From the NCBI GenBank assembly GCA_016210495.1, contig JACQUC010000249.1:1-17318 (forward strand): 17,318 nucleotides of DNA. The letters are read 5' to 3'. Numbering within the stretch: position 1 is the first letter of the stretch; every line of letters starts with the position of its first letter. The position numbers and the translations under genes were made by a program. The notes below the pieces were generated by a model. That model was not told the DNA's origin. It saw only the letters and a program-made list of their open reading frames with translations, and did no database searches. This DNA comes from Chloroflexota bacterium (GTDB taxonomy: Bacteria > Chloroflexota > FW602-bin22 > JACPRP01). Below, one piece after another: positions 7,076 through 12,972 of the stretch.

Positions 7076-7729
7076 ATGAAGCTTTTCCTGGACACCGCGA
7101 ACATCGCGGAGATCAGACACGCCGCCAAGATCGGTGTCATCAGCGGCGTCACCACCAACCCGAGCTTGATGGCCAAGGAGACCGGCGCCGACTTTCGCAC
7201 GACGGTGCGCGACATCTGCTCCATCGTCGACGGACCCGTCTCCGCCGAAGTGACCAGTCTGGTCGCCGAGGAGATGGTCGAGGAGGCTTTGGAGATCGCC
7301 GCGTGGGCTCCCAACGTCGCCATCAAGATACCCATCACCGCCGACGGCCTGGAGGCGGCCAAAAAGCTGGCCGCGCGCGGGGTCAACACCAACCTGACCC
7401 TCTGTTTTTCGCCCAACCAGGCGCTGTTGGCGGCCGTGGCCGGCGCGTCCTTTGTCAGTCCCTTCGTGGGTCGCCTCGACGACGTCGGGCACGACGGCAT
7501 GCAGGTCGTGTCCGACATCGTGCAGATCTACCGCCAGTATGGGTTCAAAACCGAGGTCATCGCCGCCAGCATTCGCCACCCGTTGCACGTATTTGCTGCC
7601 GCCAAGGCCGGTGCCCACATCGCCACCGTCCCCTACAAAGTGCTGCTGCAAATGATCCAGCACCCCCTGACCGACGTCGGCATCAAGAAGTTCCTCGAGG
7701 ACTGGTCCCGTTTCAAAACCGGCGCCTAA
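7076..7729 (+). CDS. tal: Small transaldolase (TalC/FSA family, transaldolase subtype)
   Basis: The 217-residue protein belongs to the short, decameric-type transaldolase/fructose-6-phosphate aldolase family: [11 protein letters not shown] at the start, [12 protein letters not shown], Schiff-base lysine K84 in [17 protein letters not shown], and the C-terminal [16 protein letters not shown]. Two positions separate the subfamilies. E58 (in VSAEVT) and F130 (in [10 protein letters not shown]) match transaldolases, where aldolases carry Gln and Tyr. It therefore probably moves a dihydroxyacetone unit between sedoheptulose-7-phosphate and glyceraldehyde-3-phosphate in the non-oxidative pentose phosphate pathway. 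The ATG at 7076 follows AGGAG. It is downstream of pyrG across three tandem repeats, and there is no other pentose-pathway gene nearby. Confidence 0.93.
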   Translation: MKLFLDTANIAEIRHAAKIGVISGVTTNPSLMAKETGADFRTTVRDICSIVDGPVSAEVTSLVAEEMVEEALEIAAWAPNVAIKIPITADGLEAAKKLAARGVNTNLTLCFSPNQALLAAVAGASFVSPFVGRLDDVGHDGMQVVSDIVQIYRQYGFKTEVIAASIRHPLHVFAAAKAGAHIATVPYKVLLQMIQHPLTDVGIKKFLEDWSRFKTGA

Positions 7730-7760
7730 TCCTTAGCTAGGTGTAACTCCTGGCGCTCTT

Positions 7761-7787
7761 GTAGGGGCAACCCTGCGCGGTTGCCCC
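7761..7787 (+). repeat. GTAGGGGC hairpin repeat, CAACC arm type
   Basis: GGGGCAACC-CTGCGC-GGTTGCCCC (7764-7787) gives nine perfect pairs. It begins about 30 bases after the transaldolase stop, and TTAGCTAG in between (7734-7741) recalls the CTAG-rich module of the long-form repeats. The G-rich tail is missing, and another palindrome follows directly. Confidence 0.75.
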
Positions 7788-7795
7788 GTCCTGTC

Positions 7796-7828
7796 CCCTC
7801 TCCCTTTGGGAGAGGGCTAGGGTGAGGG
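7796..7828 (+). repeat. CCCTCTCCC-TTT-GGGAGAGGG palindromic repeat
   Basis: Nine perfect pairs around a TTT loop (7796-7816) are followed by CTAGGGTGAGGG. This palindrome with this tail is one I recognise as a widespread intergenic repeat in unrelated bacterial phyla. It is not followed by a T-tract. Confidence 0.65.
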
Positions 7829-7868
7829 CCGTCCCTTCGCCTGTATTCCGCCTATGGCGCCTGTGCAT

Positions 7869-7897
7869 TTGCACACGGGCTCCCCATAGTATAGAAT
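7869..7897 (+). promoter_or_regulatory. Sigma70-like promoter for the DUF4258-like/DUF2283 pair
   Basis: TTGCAC (-35, 7869-7874) is followed after exactly 17 bases by TAGAAT (-10, 7892-7897). Both differ little from consensus. Transcription would start near 7904, about 35 bases before the first gene of the pair. Confidence 0.6.
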
Positions 7898-7937
7898 TAT
7901 TGAGGTGACAGGATCTTGAAAATCTCGGCTGGGACTG

Positions 7938-8173
7938 GTGAGGTTCACGCAGTACTTCTTGGCATTGAGACAACGACCAGATCGCGCAATGATCCAATTG
8001 AAGTGGATTCAGCGAGTGGTCGATCACCCTGTCAAGGAAGTAATTCAAGACGATGGCGTATCCGTCGGTGGGGACGAGTCCCGGAAGCAGGCGATAAATA
8101 CTTGCGGGTTATTCTCCTGCCAGACGGCGAGACAGTACATAACGCTTTCTTCGATCGGTCGTTCAAGCTATGA
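7938..8173 (+). pseudogene. Frameshifted DUF4258-like protein, partner of the DUF2283 gene
   Basis: Two overlapping frames together encode one protein. From the GTG at 7938 the first frame gives MRFTQYFLALRQRPDR, WIQRVVDHPVKEVIQDDG. From about 8057 the frame one base over continues RIRRWGRVPEAGDKYLRVIL and LPDGETVHNAFFDRSFKL to the TGA at 8171-8173. Joined, this is a product of about 78 residues resembling the small DUF4258-type proteins often encoded just before DUF2283 proteins (recognised from memory). One base appears to be missing in the GATGGCGTATCC segment (about 8052-8060). The stop overlaps the next ATG (ATGA), as expected for a coupled pair. A recent mutation, a sequencing or assembly error, or programmed frameshifting are all possible. 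No slippery run is visible, so the first two are likelier. Confidence 0.7.
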
Positions 8174-8367
8174 AGATCAAGTATTTCCAGGACACCGACA
8201 CGCTGTATATCGAGTTTCGGTCAGCGGATGTTGCCGAAACCAGAGACCTTGACGAAAATACCCTCCTGGACCTCGACCACGACGGCAATATTTGCGCGAT
8301 GACTATCGAGCACGCCAGAGACCGTGCCGAGATGACGAAGTTGTCATACGAGCAGATCCCCGCCTAG
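8170..8367 (+). CDS. DUF2283-family small protein
   Basis: The 65-residue protein reads MKIKYFQDTDTLYIEFRSAD at its start, then ETRDLDENTLLDLDHDGNICAMTIEHA, the typical DUF2283 strand pattern with D-T-LYI-F and LD-DG-I-IEI-A. These small beta-rich proteins have no proven biochemical function. They commonly follow a small DUF4258-type gene and have been suspected of forming toxin-antitoxin-like pairs, which is inference. Its ATG overlaps the stop of the upstream frameshifted gene, so translation should depend on the upstream frame being completed. The pair has its own promoter at 7869-7897. Confidence 0.85.
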   Translation: MKIKYFQDTDTLYIEFRSADVAETRDLDENTLLDLDHDGNICAMTIEHARDRAEMTKLSYEQIPA

Positions 8368-8455
8368 TGTTACCACGCGACTTCCATAGGGTAGTCTCTC
8401 GCACCCTCAAAAACCGTGGTCGTGCGCATGGTATTGCGGCAATACTCACTGCCCT

Positions 8456-8627
8456 GGTGTCAGCGGATAAAGAACGGATAAACGGATAGTGAATCGGGCA
8501 AATTGGAGGCTGGTGGACCTATCGTGCGGGAGCGCTCAAATGAAGGCCTAAATGAAACTAGCCTCTGCTTGCACGTCAATGAGGTTGCCAATCCCATCCG
8601 TTTATCCGCTTCGCATCCGTTGACGCC
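8456..8627 (+). mobile_element. MITE-like ~172-bp element with 32-bp terminal inverted repeats (copy 2)
   Basis: The left end (8456-8487: GGTGTCAGCGGAT, then GAACGGATAAACGGAT) matches the reverse complement of the right end (8596-8627: GGCGTCAACGGATG, then GCGGATAAACGGAT). The interior GAATCGGGCAAATTGGAGG (8491-8509) matches the reversed interior of the copy at 2606-2774. Length, ends and interior therefore define one family. No transposase is encoded. Confidence 0.72.
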
Positions 8628-8686
8628 GTTAACAGACCTCTAACCCTCCTTTCTACAATCCTGCACACTACCAAAAACCAAGACGG

Positions 8687-8713
8687 TTGACACGAAACTA
8701 CCCCTGTGATAAG
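8687..8713 (+). promoter_or_regulatory. Candidate promoter of the kor cluster
   Basis: A perfect -35 TTGACA (8687-8692) is followed by TGTGATAAG (8705-8713), an extended -10-like sequence at a 15-base spacing. At 17 bases the hexamer would be TAAGGT. It lies just 60 bases downstream of the second inverted-repeat element and directly before the korA start region. Confidence 0.45.
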
Positions 8714-8725
8714 GTTGCTTGGACA

Positions 8726-9895
8726 ATGCACCAAAATCACCCGGAGACCAAACACTTGTCTTCGACCACCGGACCAGTCCTGATGTCAGGCAACGAGGCG
8801 TGTGCCGAAGGGGCAATTCGTGCCGGGGTGCGCTTCTATGCCGGTTACCCCATAACCCCCTCCTCGGAGATCGCCGAGGCCATGGCCAGACTCCTCCCGG
8901 AAGTGTGCGGCAAGTTCATCCAGATGGAGGACGAGATCGCCAGCATGGCTGCCATCATCGGCGCCTCCCTGGCCGGGCTCAAGGTAATGGACGCCACCAG
9001 CGGCCCCGGCTTCTCGCTCAAAGCCGAGGGCATCGGGCTCGCCGTCATGCTGGAGGTGCCCTGTGTGGTCGTAAACATGCAGCGCGTCGGTCCCAGCACC
9101 GGCATGGCCACGCTGCCCGCTCAAATGGATGTCATGATGTCGCGCTGGGGAACGCACGGCGACCACGCCATCATCGTGCTATCGCCCTCTTCTGTGCGCG
9201 AGTGCTTCGACCTCACCGTCAAAGCCGTCAACCTCGCCGAGCGCTTTCGCAGCCCGGTGATCGTTTTGGGAGACGCGGTTGTGGCGCGCATGCGCGAGAA
9301 GGTCGTGCTGCCGGAAACGGTCGAAACCTGCGACAGAGTGCGGCCAACCGTGCCGCCCGAGCAGTACAAGCCCTATCGAGCCGCGCCCAACGGCATCTGC
9401 CCCATGGCCGACTACGGCTCGGGTTACTTCTGGTACGCCAATAGCAGTGTGCACGACGAGAACGGCGCCGAGGCCACCAGCCGGCCGGAAGTGGCTGCGG
9501 GGCTCTTGCGACGTTTGCACACCAAGATCTACGACTACATGGACGAGCTGCCCCAGGGCGAAGCCCACGAGATGGGCGACGCCGACATGGCCGTCTTTGC
9601 CTACGGCATAACCGCCAGAGCGGCTCGAGCCGCCGTACGGATGGCCCGGCAGGAAGGCATCAAAGTAGGCCTGCTTCGCCCAATCACCATTTGGCCCTTC
9701 CTCAACACACTGATCGAGCCGTACGTTCCTCGGCTCAGGGGCATCCTCGTCCCGGAGCTAAACTACGGCCAGCTTGTGGATAAGGTGCGCGAGGTCGTGG
9801 CCGGGGGCTGCAAAGTCGACTCCCTACCGCGCTATGACGGGCAGGTCCTCACACCCGAGCAGATTCTGCTTGCTCTACGTCAGATGAAACGGTGA
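8726..9895 (+). CDS. korA: 2-oxoacid:ferredoxin oxidoreductase, alpha subunit
   Basis: KorA forms, with KorB and the gamma subunit, an enzyme that oxidatively decarboxylates a 2-oxoacid to an acyl-CoA and reduces ferredoxin. The 389-residue protein has SGNEACAEGAIRAGVRFYAG and GYPITPSSEI (residues 40-49), the pyrimidine-binding domain signature, then QMEDEIASMAAIIGASLAG, TSGPGFSLKAEG and QRVGPSTG. The second domain (about 275-389) includes YGITARAARAAVRMARQEGI and LLRPITIWPF. This short-alpha arrangement is typical of 2-oxoglutarate-type enzymes, but the substrate cannot be fixed. I chose ATG 8726 because an earlier in-frame TTG (8687) coincides with the -35 promoter box. An ATG at 8783, immediately before the conserved region, is also possible. 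It lies six bases upstream of korB. Confidence 0.9.
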   Translation: MHQNHPETKHLSSTTGPVLMSGNEACAEGAIRAGVRFYAGYPITPSSEIAEAMARLLPEVCGKFIQMEDEIASMAAIIGASLAGLKVMDATSGPGFSLKAEGIGLAVMLEVPCVVVNMQRVGPSTGMATLPAQMDVMMSRWGTHGDHAIIVLSPSSVRECFDLTVKAVNLAERFRSPVIVLGDAVVARMREKVVLPETVETCDRVRPTVPPEQYKPYRAAPNGICPMADYGSGYFWYANSSVHDENGAEATSRPEVAAGLLRRLHTKIYDYMDELPQGEAHEMGDADMAVFAYGITARAARAAVRMARQEGIKVGLLRPITIWPFLNTLIEPYVPRLRGILVPELNYGQLVDKVREVVAGGCKVDSLPRYDGQVLTPEQILLALRQMKR

Positions 9896-9901
9896 TGAAA
9901 C

Positions 9902-10735
9902 GTGGCCAAGCCAACTGAGCTGGCTTCGACAAACGCATTGATCGACAAGTATATTCGCCGCGAGGGAGTGCCAACCATGTGGTGCCCCGGTTGTGGCATT
10001 GGCACCATCGTCGGCGCGATGCTGCGGGCCATAGATCGGCTTGCCCTCAACCAGGAAGACATCGTCGTCGTCACGGGCATCGGCTGCTCCGGCATTATCT
10101 ACAACTACCTGCGGTTCGACGGCTTCCACGGCATGCACGGCCGGGCGCTGGCCGTCGCCACGGGCATCAAGATCGCCAACCCTCGTCTGCAGGTCATCGT
10201 GCCGATGGGCGATGGCGACTGCGCGGCCATCGGCGGCAACCACTTCATTCACGCCGCGCGCCGTAACATCGACCTTACGGCCATCGTCATCAACAACCAG
10301 ATCTATGGTATGACGGGCGGGCAATCATCTCCAACCACCCTGCGGCAGAGTCGGACCTCCACCGCGCCGAAGGGCCATCTCGAGCGTCCCTTCGACGTAT
10401 GCGAGCTGGCCCGGGGAGCGGGAGCCACTTACATCGCCCGTGGGATTGCCGGCATCCCTATCCAGCTCGTCGACTTGCTGGCCAATGCCATGTCACACAA
10501 GGGCTTCTCGGTTGTCGAGGTGCTCAGCCAGTGCCCGGTTCAGGCGGGAAGACGCAACGGCTGTGCCGATGCCTGGGAAATGCTCCGGTGGCTCAAGGGC
10601 AACACCGTTTCCTCCAAACGAGCCGCGGGTGATGGCGCCGATGGCAAGCTCGCTATCGGCGAGCTTCTCAACGTCCAGGCACCCGAATGGACCGAGGAAT
10701 ACGATAGAATCTTGGGAAACAATCTCAAAACGTAG
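9902..10735 (+). CDS. korB: 2-oxoacid:ferredoxin oxidoreductase, beta subunit
   Basis: The 277-residue protein binds thiamine diphosphate and one [4Fe-4S] cluster. TMWCPGCGIGT (C28, C31), GIGCSG (C62) and SQCPVQAGR (C211) provide the four expected cysteines. MGDGDCAAIGGNHFIHAARR (from residue 102), IVINNQIYGMTGGQSSPTT (from residue 128) form the ThDP/Mg motif (GDGD then N131/N132) and the conserved GMTGGQ-SPTT loop. It starts with GTG six bases after korA, so the two are cotranscribed. No strong ribosome-binding site is present, consistent with coupling. The stop TAG (10733-10735) is part of the GTAGGGGC repeat that follows, so the last residues border the repeat. Confidence 0.93.
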   Translation: MAKPTELASTNALIDKYIRREGVPTMWCPGCGIGTIVGAMLRAIDRLALNQEDIVVVTGIGCSGIIYNYLRFDGFHGMHGRALAVATGIKIANPRLQVIVPMGDGDCAAIGGNHFIHAARRNIDLTAIVINNQIYGMTGGQSSPTTLRQSRTSTAPKGHLERPFDVCELARGAGATYIARGIAGIPIQLVDLLANAMSHKGFSVVEVLSQCPVQAGRRNGCADAWEMLRWLKGNTVSSKRAAGDGADGKLAIGELLNVQAPEWTEEYDRILGNNLKT

Positions 10736-10760
10736 GGGCGAGGTCTCCTCGCCCTGGGTT
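10732..10760 (+). repeat. GTAGGGGC hairpin repeat at the korB 3' end
   Basis: Stem GGGCGAGG-TCT-CCTCGCCC (10736-10754) followed by TGGGTTGG. The TAG at its start is the korB stop codon. It interrupts the kor operon between the beta and gamma subunit genes. Confidence 0.82.
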
Positions 10761-10833
10761 GGCTCCGGTACTCCGGAGAGGCGGGAAAGCTGATTGCTGA
10801 TAGCTACTTAGTAACGAGCGGGGGTTAGCTGGG

Positions 10834-11385
10834 ATGCGAAGGTGCGAGGTCGAGTTGGCTGGCGTTGGCGGGCAGGGGCTCGCCGTGGCAGGCTCTCTCC
10901 TGGCGGAGGCCGCCGGCATCGTCGAGGGCAAGGCAGTGGCCGTGACCGAGGTTCACGGCATCGCCGCTCGCGGCGGCCCGAGCCGTTCGGAGGTCGTCAT
11001 CGACGACGAAGAGATCGATTTTCCCTCTGTCACAAGACCCGACGTCCTCTTGGCAATGACTCAGAAGGACTGTGATACCTACGCGCCCAGCCTGCGGGAC
11101 GGCGGGATGCTCATCGTCGACAGCGAAGCGGTCTCGCGCGTGCCGTCCATCGCGCGCGCCAGAACCTTTAGCCTGCCCCTGATGCGCACGGCCCGCGAAT
11201 CCGTTGGCAGCGCCATCGCCGTCAACATCGTCGCCCTGGGAGTTGTTGCGGCGCTCGCTCAGATTGTGTCCCGCGAAGCGCTATCCCAGGTTATCTCCGC
11301 CCGAATGCCCAGGGCTGTCGAAGCCAACCTCAGAGCGCTGGAGGCAGGATACCAATTAGCCCGAGAGGCCACCGCCAGTAACTAG
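10834..11385 (+). CDS. korC: 2-oxoacid:ferredoxin oxidoreductase, gamma subunit
   Basis: The 183-residue protein is the CoA-interacting gamma domain of the PFOR/KOR family. It begins CEVELAGVGGQGLAVAG (the GxGGQG motif, residues 10-15), then TEVHGIAARGGPSRSEVVID and RPDVLLAMTQKDCDTYAPSL, with LIVDSEAV and SVGSAIAVNIVALG later. It completes the three-subunit enzyme with KorA and KorB, and is separated from korB by 98 bases holding a hairpin repeat. No gene for a delta (2x[4Fe-4S] ferredoxin) subunit is present nearby. The ATG lacks a strong ribosome-binding site. Its TAG stop (11383-11385) falls on the CTAG start of a long-form repeat. Confidence 0.9.
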   Translation: MRRCEVELAGVGGQGLAVAGSLLAEAAGIVEGKAVAVTEVHGIAARGGPSRSEVVIDDEEIDFPSVTRPDVLLAMTQKDCDTYAPSLRDGGMLIVDSEAVSRVPSIARARTFSLPLMRTARESVGSAIAVNIVALGVVAALAQIVSREALSQVISARMPRAVEANLRALEAGYQLAREATASN

Positions 11386-11475
11386 TTTCTGGTGCGGAAT
11401 AGAGCAGCGTAGGGGCGTCCCGAGACGGGATCCCGATTCCATCGGGAGACGTCCCTGTCCGTCCGGGGTGGGGTG
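11383..11475 (+). repeat. Long-form GTAGGGGC repeat with bipartite hairpin at the korC 3' end
   Basis: TAGTTTCTGGTGCGGAATAG (11383-11402) leads into GTAGGGGCGTC (11409-11419). The outer stem GGGGCGTC/GACGTCCC has one G-T pair and encloses TCCCGAT-TCC-ATCGGGA, a second perfect 7-bp stem. A G-rich tail GGGGTGGGGTGG follows. The TAG at 11383-11385 is the korC stop. Confidence 0.75.
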
Positions 11476-11489
11476 GTGGGGCACCGCCG

Positions 11490-11575
11490 CCATTTTGCAC
11501 CAAGAACTAATAGTTCTGTTGCGCAATGCCGATCTGTAGGGGCAACCCTGCGTGGTTGCCCTGGGCAGGGCGGGG
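11490..11575 (+). repeat. Head-to-head repeat modules with a CAACC-type hairpin
   Basis: AGAACTAATAGTTCT (11503-11517) is a perfect palindrome with a one-base centre. It joins two copies of the long-form 5' module pointing away from each other: one reads out to the left (reverse of 11490-11509, TAGTTCTTGGTGC), the other to the right (11511-11535). The right one continues into GTAGGGGC and the stem GGGCAACC-CTGCGT-GGTTGCCC. The DHOD-like gene begins about 60 bases later. Confidence 0.65.
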
Positions 11576-11631
11576 CATCGCAGCTTCGCCGAACGACTCT
11601 GGTTGAATCCACGACGCGAAGGAGACGAGCC

Positions 11632-12861
11632 ATGGCTACCACTGCTGTGGAGATTTGCGGTGTCAAGCTTAGAAATCCCATCATGATGGCCTCAGGGGCT
11701 CATCCCGGAACCGCCAGAGCGGTGCAGACCTTGGCGCACGGCGGTGCGGCGGCGGTCGAGCTAAAGCCGTTGAGCTACAAGAGCCTGCCGGCGTCAAAAG
11801 ACATCGAGATTTACCACCCTTTCTTCAAGTCGGCGGATGGTACGGCCACCACCATCATCGGCGCGTCGATTGGCCGCAAAACAGTCACCTATGAGGAGTG
11901 GTTCGAAAGGGAGTTGCTCGGCTCCCTGGAAGCCGGCATCCCTTTGGTGGCCAACGTTACCGTTCCCATCAAGCCTTCCTTTTTGGCCAGGAACAACCTC
12001 ACCGAGGATGGTCAGGTCGCTATGATCGTGGAGAAGATGGTGCTGCTCGAGGAGAAGGGTTTCAGTTGGATCGACCTGAATCTGCAGACCCCGTTCGGGG
12101 GGTTCTCCGCCGGCCTCGACGCGCTCCTCTACGGCAATTGGGAGAGGGTTATCCGCGAGGTCAAGAAAGCGGTCAAGATCCCTGTAATGGCTAAGCTCCC
12201 TTACCTTCACAATGCCCGTGACTATGCGGTTCGGGCCGAGCAGGCTGGCGTCGACGGCATCGTTTTCGGCGGCGCGGGCAGAGCCTACGCGGTGGACATT
12301 GAGTCCGGACTGCCGAGGATCCCTACCCCGGGCGGGTACGTTTCTACCCAGGGGCCCGGAAAAAAAGCTATGGTCCTGGCCAATGTAGTGGATGCCTGGC
12401 AAGCCGTGAAGGTCCCAATCATCGGCGTGGCCGGTATCTGGACCGGCGCCGACGTGATCGAGTACATAATGGCCGGTGCCACGTGCGTTCAACTGTACAC
12501 GGCGGCTGTCGTGCGCGGCTTCGGCGTCTTCAGACGCATCAACGACGAGGTCAAGGCCTGGTTGGACGCGCACGGCTACTCGTCATTGGACGAGATCCGC
12601 GGCATGGCCGCGCGCCACTGGGGGGAAGGCTACGCCGAGCAACCGAAGATCGCCGTGGACGCGCGGCTGTGCGACGGCTGCGGTGAGTGCGAGAGGGTCT
12701 GCGCCAACTACAAACAAGCCATCTCATTTCAATGGCAGGTCCCCGTGCCACGCATCGACAAGACCCTGTGCGTGGGGTGCGGCTTCTGCTCGGTGGTGTG
12801 TCCCAGGCAGGCGCTAGCCATCGAGCGCCTAGAGTGGGTGAGATATCCCTACGATCATTAG
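11632..12861 (+). CDS. DHOD/PreA-like FMN protein with C-terminal 2x[4Fe-4S] domain
   Basis: This 409-residue protein combines an FMN-binding TIM barrel of the dihydroorotate dehydrogenase/dihydropyrimidine dehydrogenase type with two ferredoxin motifs. The barrel starts VEICGVKLRNPIMMASG, and includes K188 in MAKLPY and a phosphate-binding region (VAGIWTGADVIEYIMAGA, then QLYTAAVVRG). The cluster ligands are C347/C350/C353/C357 and C380/C383/C386/C390. The loop that carries the catalytic Cys or Ser in relatives (NLSCPN or NVSSPN) reads NLQTPFG, with T153 at that position. The later substrate-binding Asn region reads FGGAG, so orotate or uracil is unlikely to be the substrate. AAGGAGA precedes the ATG at 11632. 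Context suggests ferredoxin-linked reduction or oxidation of a C=C bond in the pathway; the reaction is unknown. Confidence 0.85.
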   Translation: MATTAVEICGVKLRNPIMMASGAHPGTARAVQTLAHGGAAAVELKPLSYKSLPASKDIEIYHPFFKSADGTATTIIGASIGRKTVTYEEWFERELLGSLEAGIPLVANVTVPIKPSFLARNNLTEDGQVAMIVEKMVLLEEKGFSWIDLNLQTPFGGFSAGLDALLYGNWERVIREVKKAVKIPVMAKLPYLHNARDYAVRAEQAGVDGIVFGGAGRAYAVDIESGLPRIPTPGGYVSTQGPGKKAMVLANVVDAWQAVKVPIIGVAGIWTGADVIEYIMAGATCVQLYTAAVVRGFGVFRRINDEVKAWLDAHGYSSLDEIRGMAARHWGEGYAEQPKIAVDARLCDGCGECERVCANYKQAISFQWQVPVPRIDKTLCVGCGFCSVVCPRQALAIERLEWVRYPYDH

Positions 12862-12920
12862 TTAGTTTCCGGTGCGAAACGGACAGCGTAGGGGCGAGGT
12901 TTCCTCGCCCTGGGCTGGGT
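12859..12920 (+). repeat. Long-form GTAGGGGC repeat at the DHOD-like gene 3' end
   Basis: TTAGTTAGTTTCCGGTGCG (12858-12876) overlaps the stop codon TAG (12859-12861). It continues GAAACGGACAGC into GTAGGGGC and the stem GGGCGAGG-TTT-CCTCGCCC (12892-12910), then TGGGCTGGG. The arm type is the same as at the korB 3' end. Confidence 0.75.
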
Positions 12921-12972
12921 GAGCCACGGAGCAATTAGGCCGATCGACTAACAAATACAGGAGGTGAAAGTG

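Larger units (their letters stand above)
8368..8725. other. Gene-free interval upstream of korA
   Basis: No coding sequence is supported. The interval contains a small perfect palindrome GTATTGCGGCAATAC (8431-8445), the second full ~170-bp terminal-inverted-repeat element (8456-8627), and a promoter-like TTGACA (8687-8692) in front of korA. The stretch TTTCTACAATCCTGCACA (8650-8667) resembles the sequence following the first element (TTTCTGCAATTCTCTGCACA at 2789-2808), so homology may extend beyond the terminal repeats. Confidence 0.55.

Noticed and set aside
8687..8725. Upstream TTG start for korA at 8687.
   Set aside because: It overlaps a perfect -35 box (TTGACA), adds residues with no family similarity, and has no ribosome-binding site.
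10732..10760. Intrinsic (rho-independent) terminators formed by the GTAGGGGC hairpins.
   Set aside because: The stems are strong, but none is followed by a T-tract, and several lie within the presumed kor operon. A stabilising or attenuating role is possible but not supported as a classical terminator.
11794..12573. Long minus-strand open frame inside the DHOD-like gene.
   Set aside because: It is antisense to a well-conserved plus-strand enzyme and lacks recognisable protein features.
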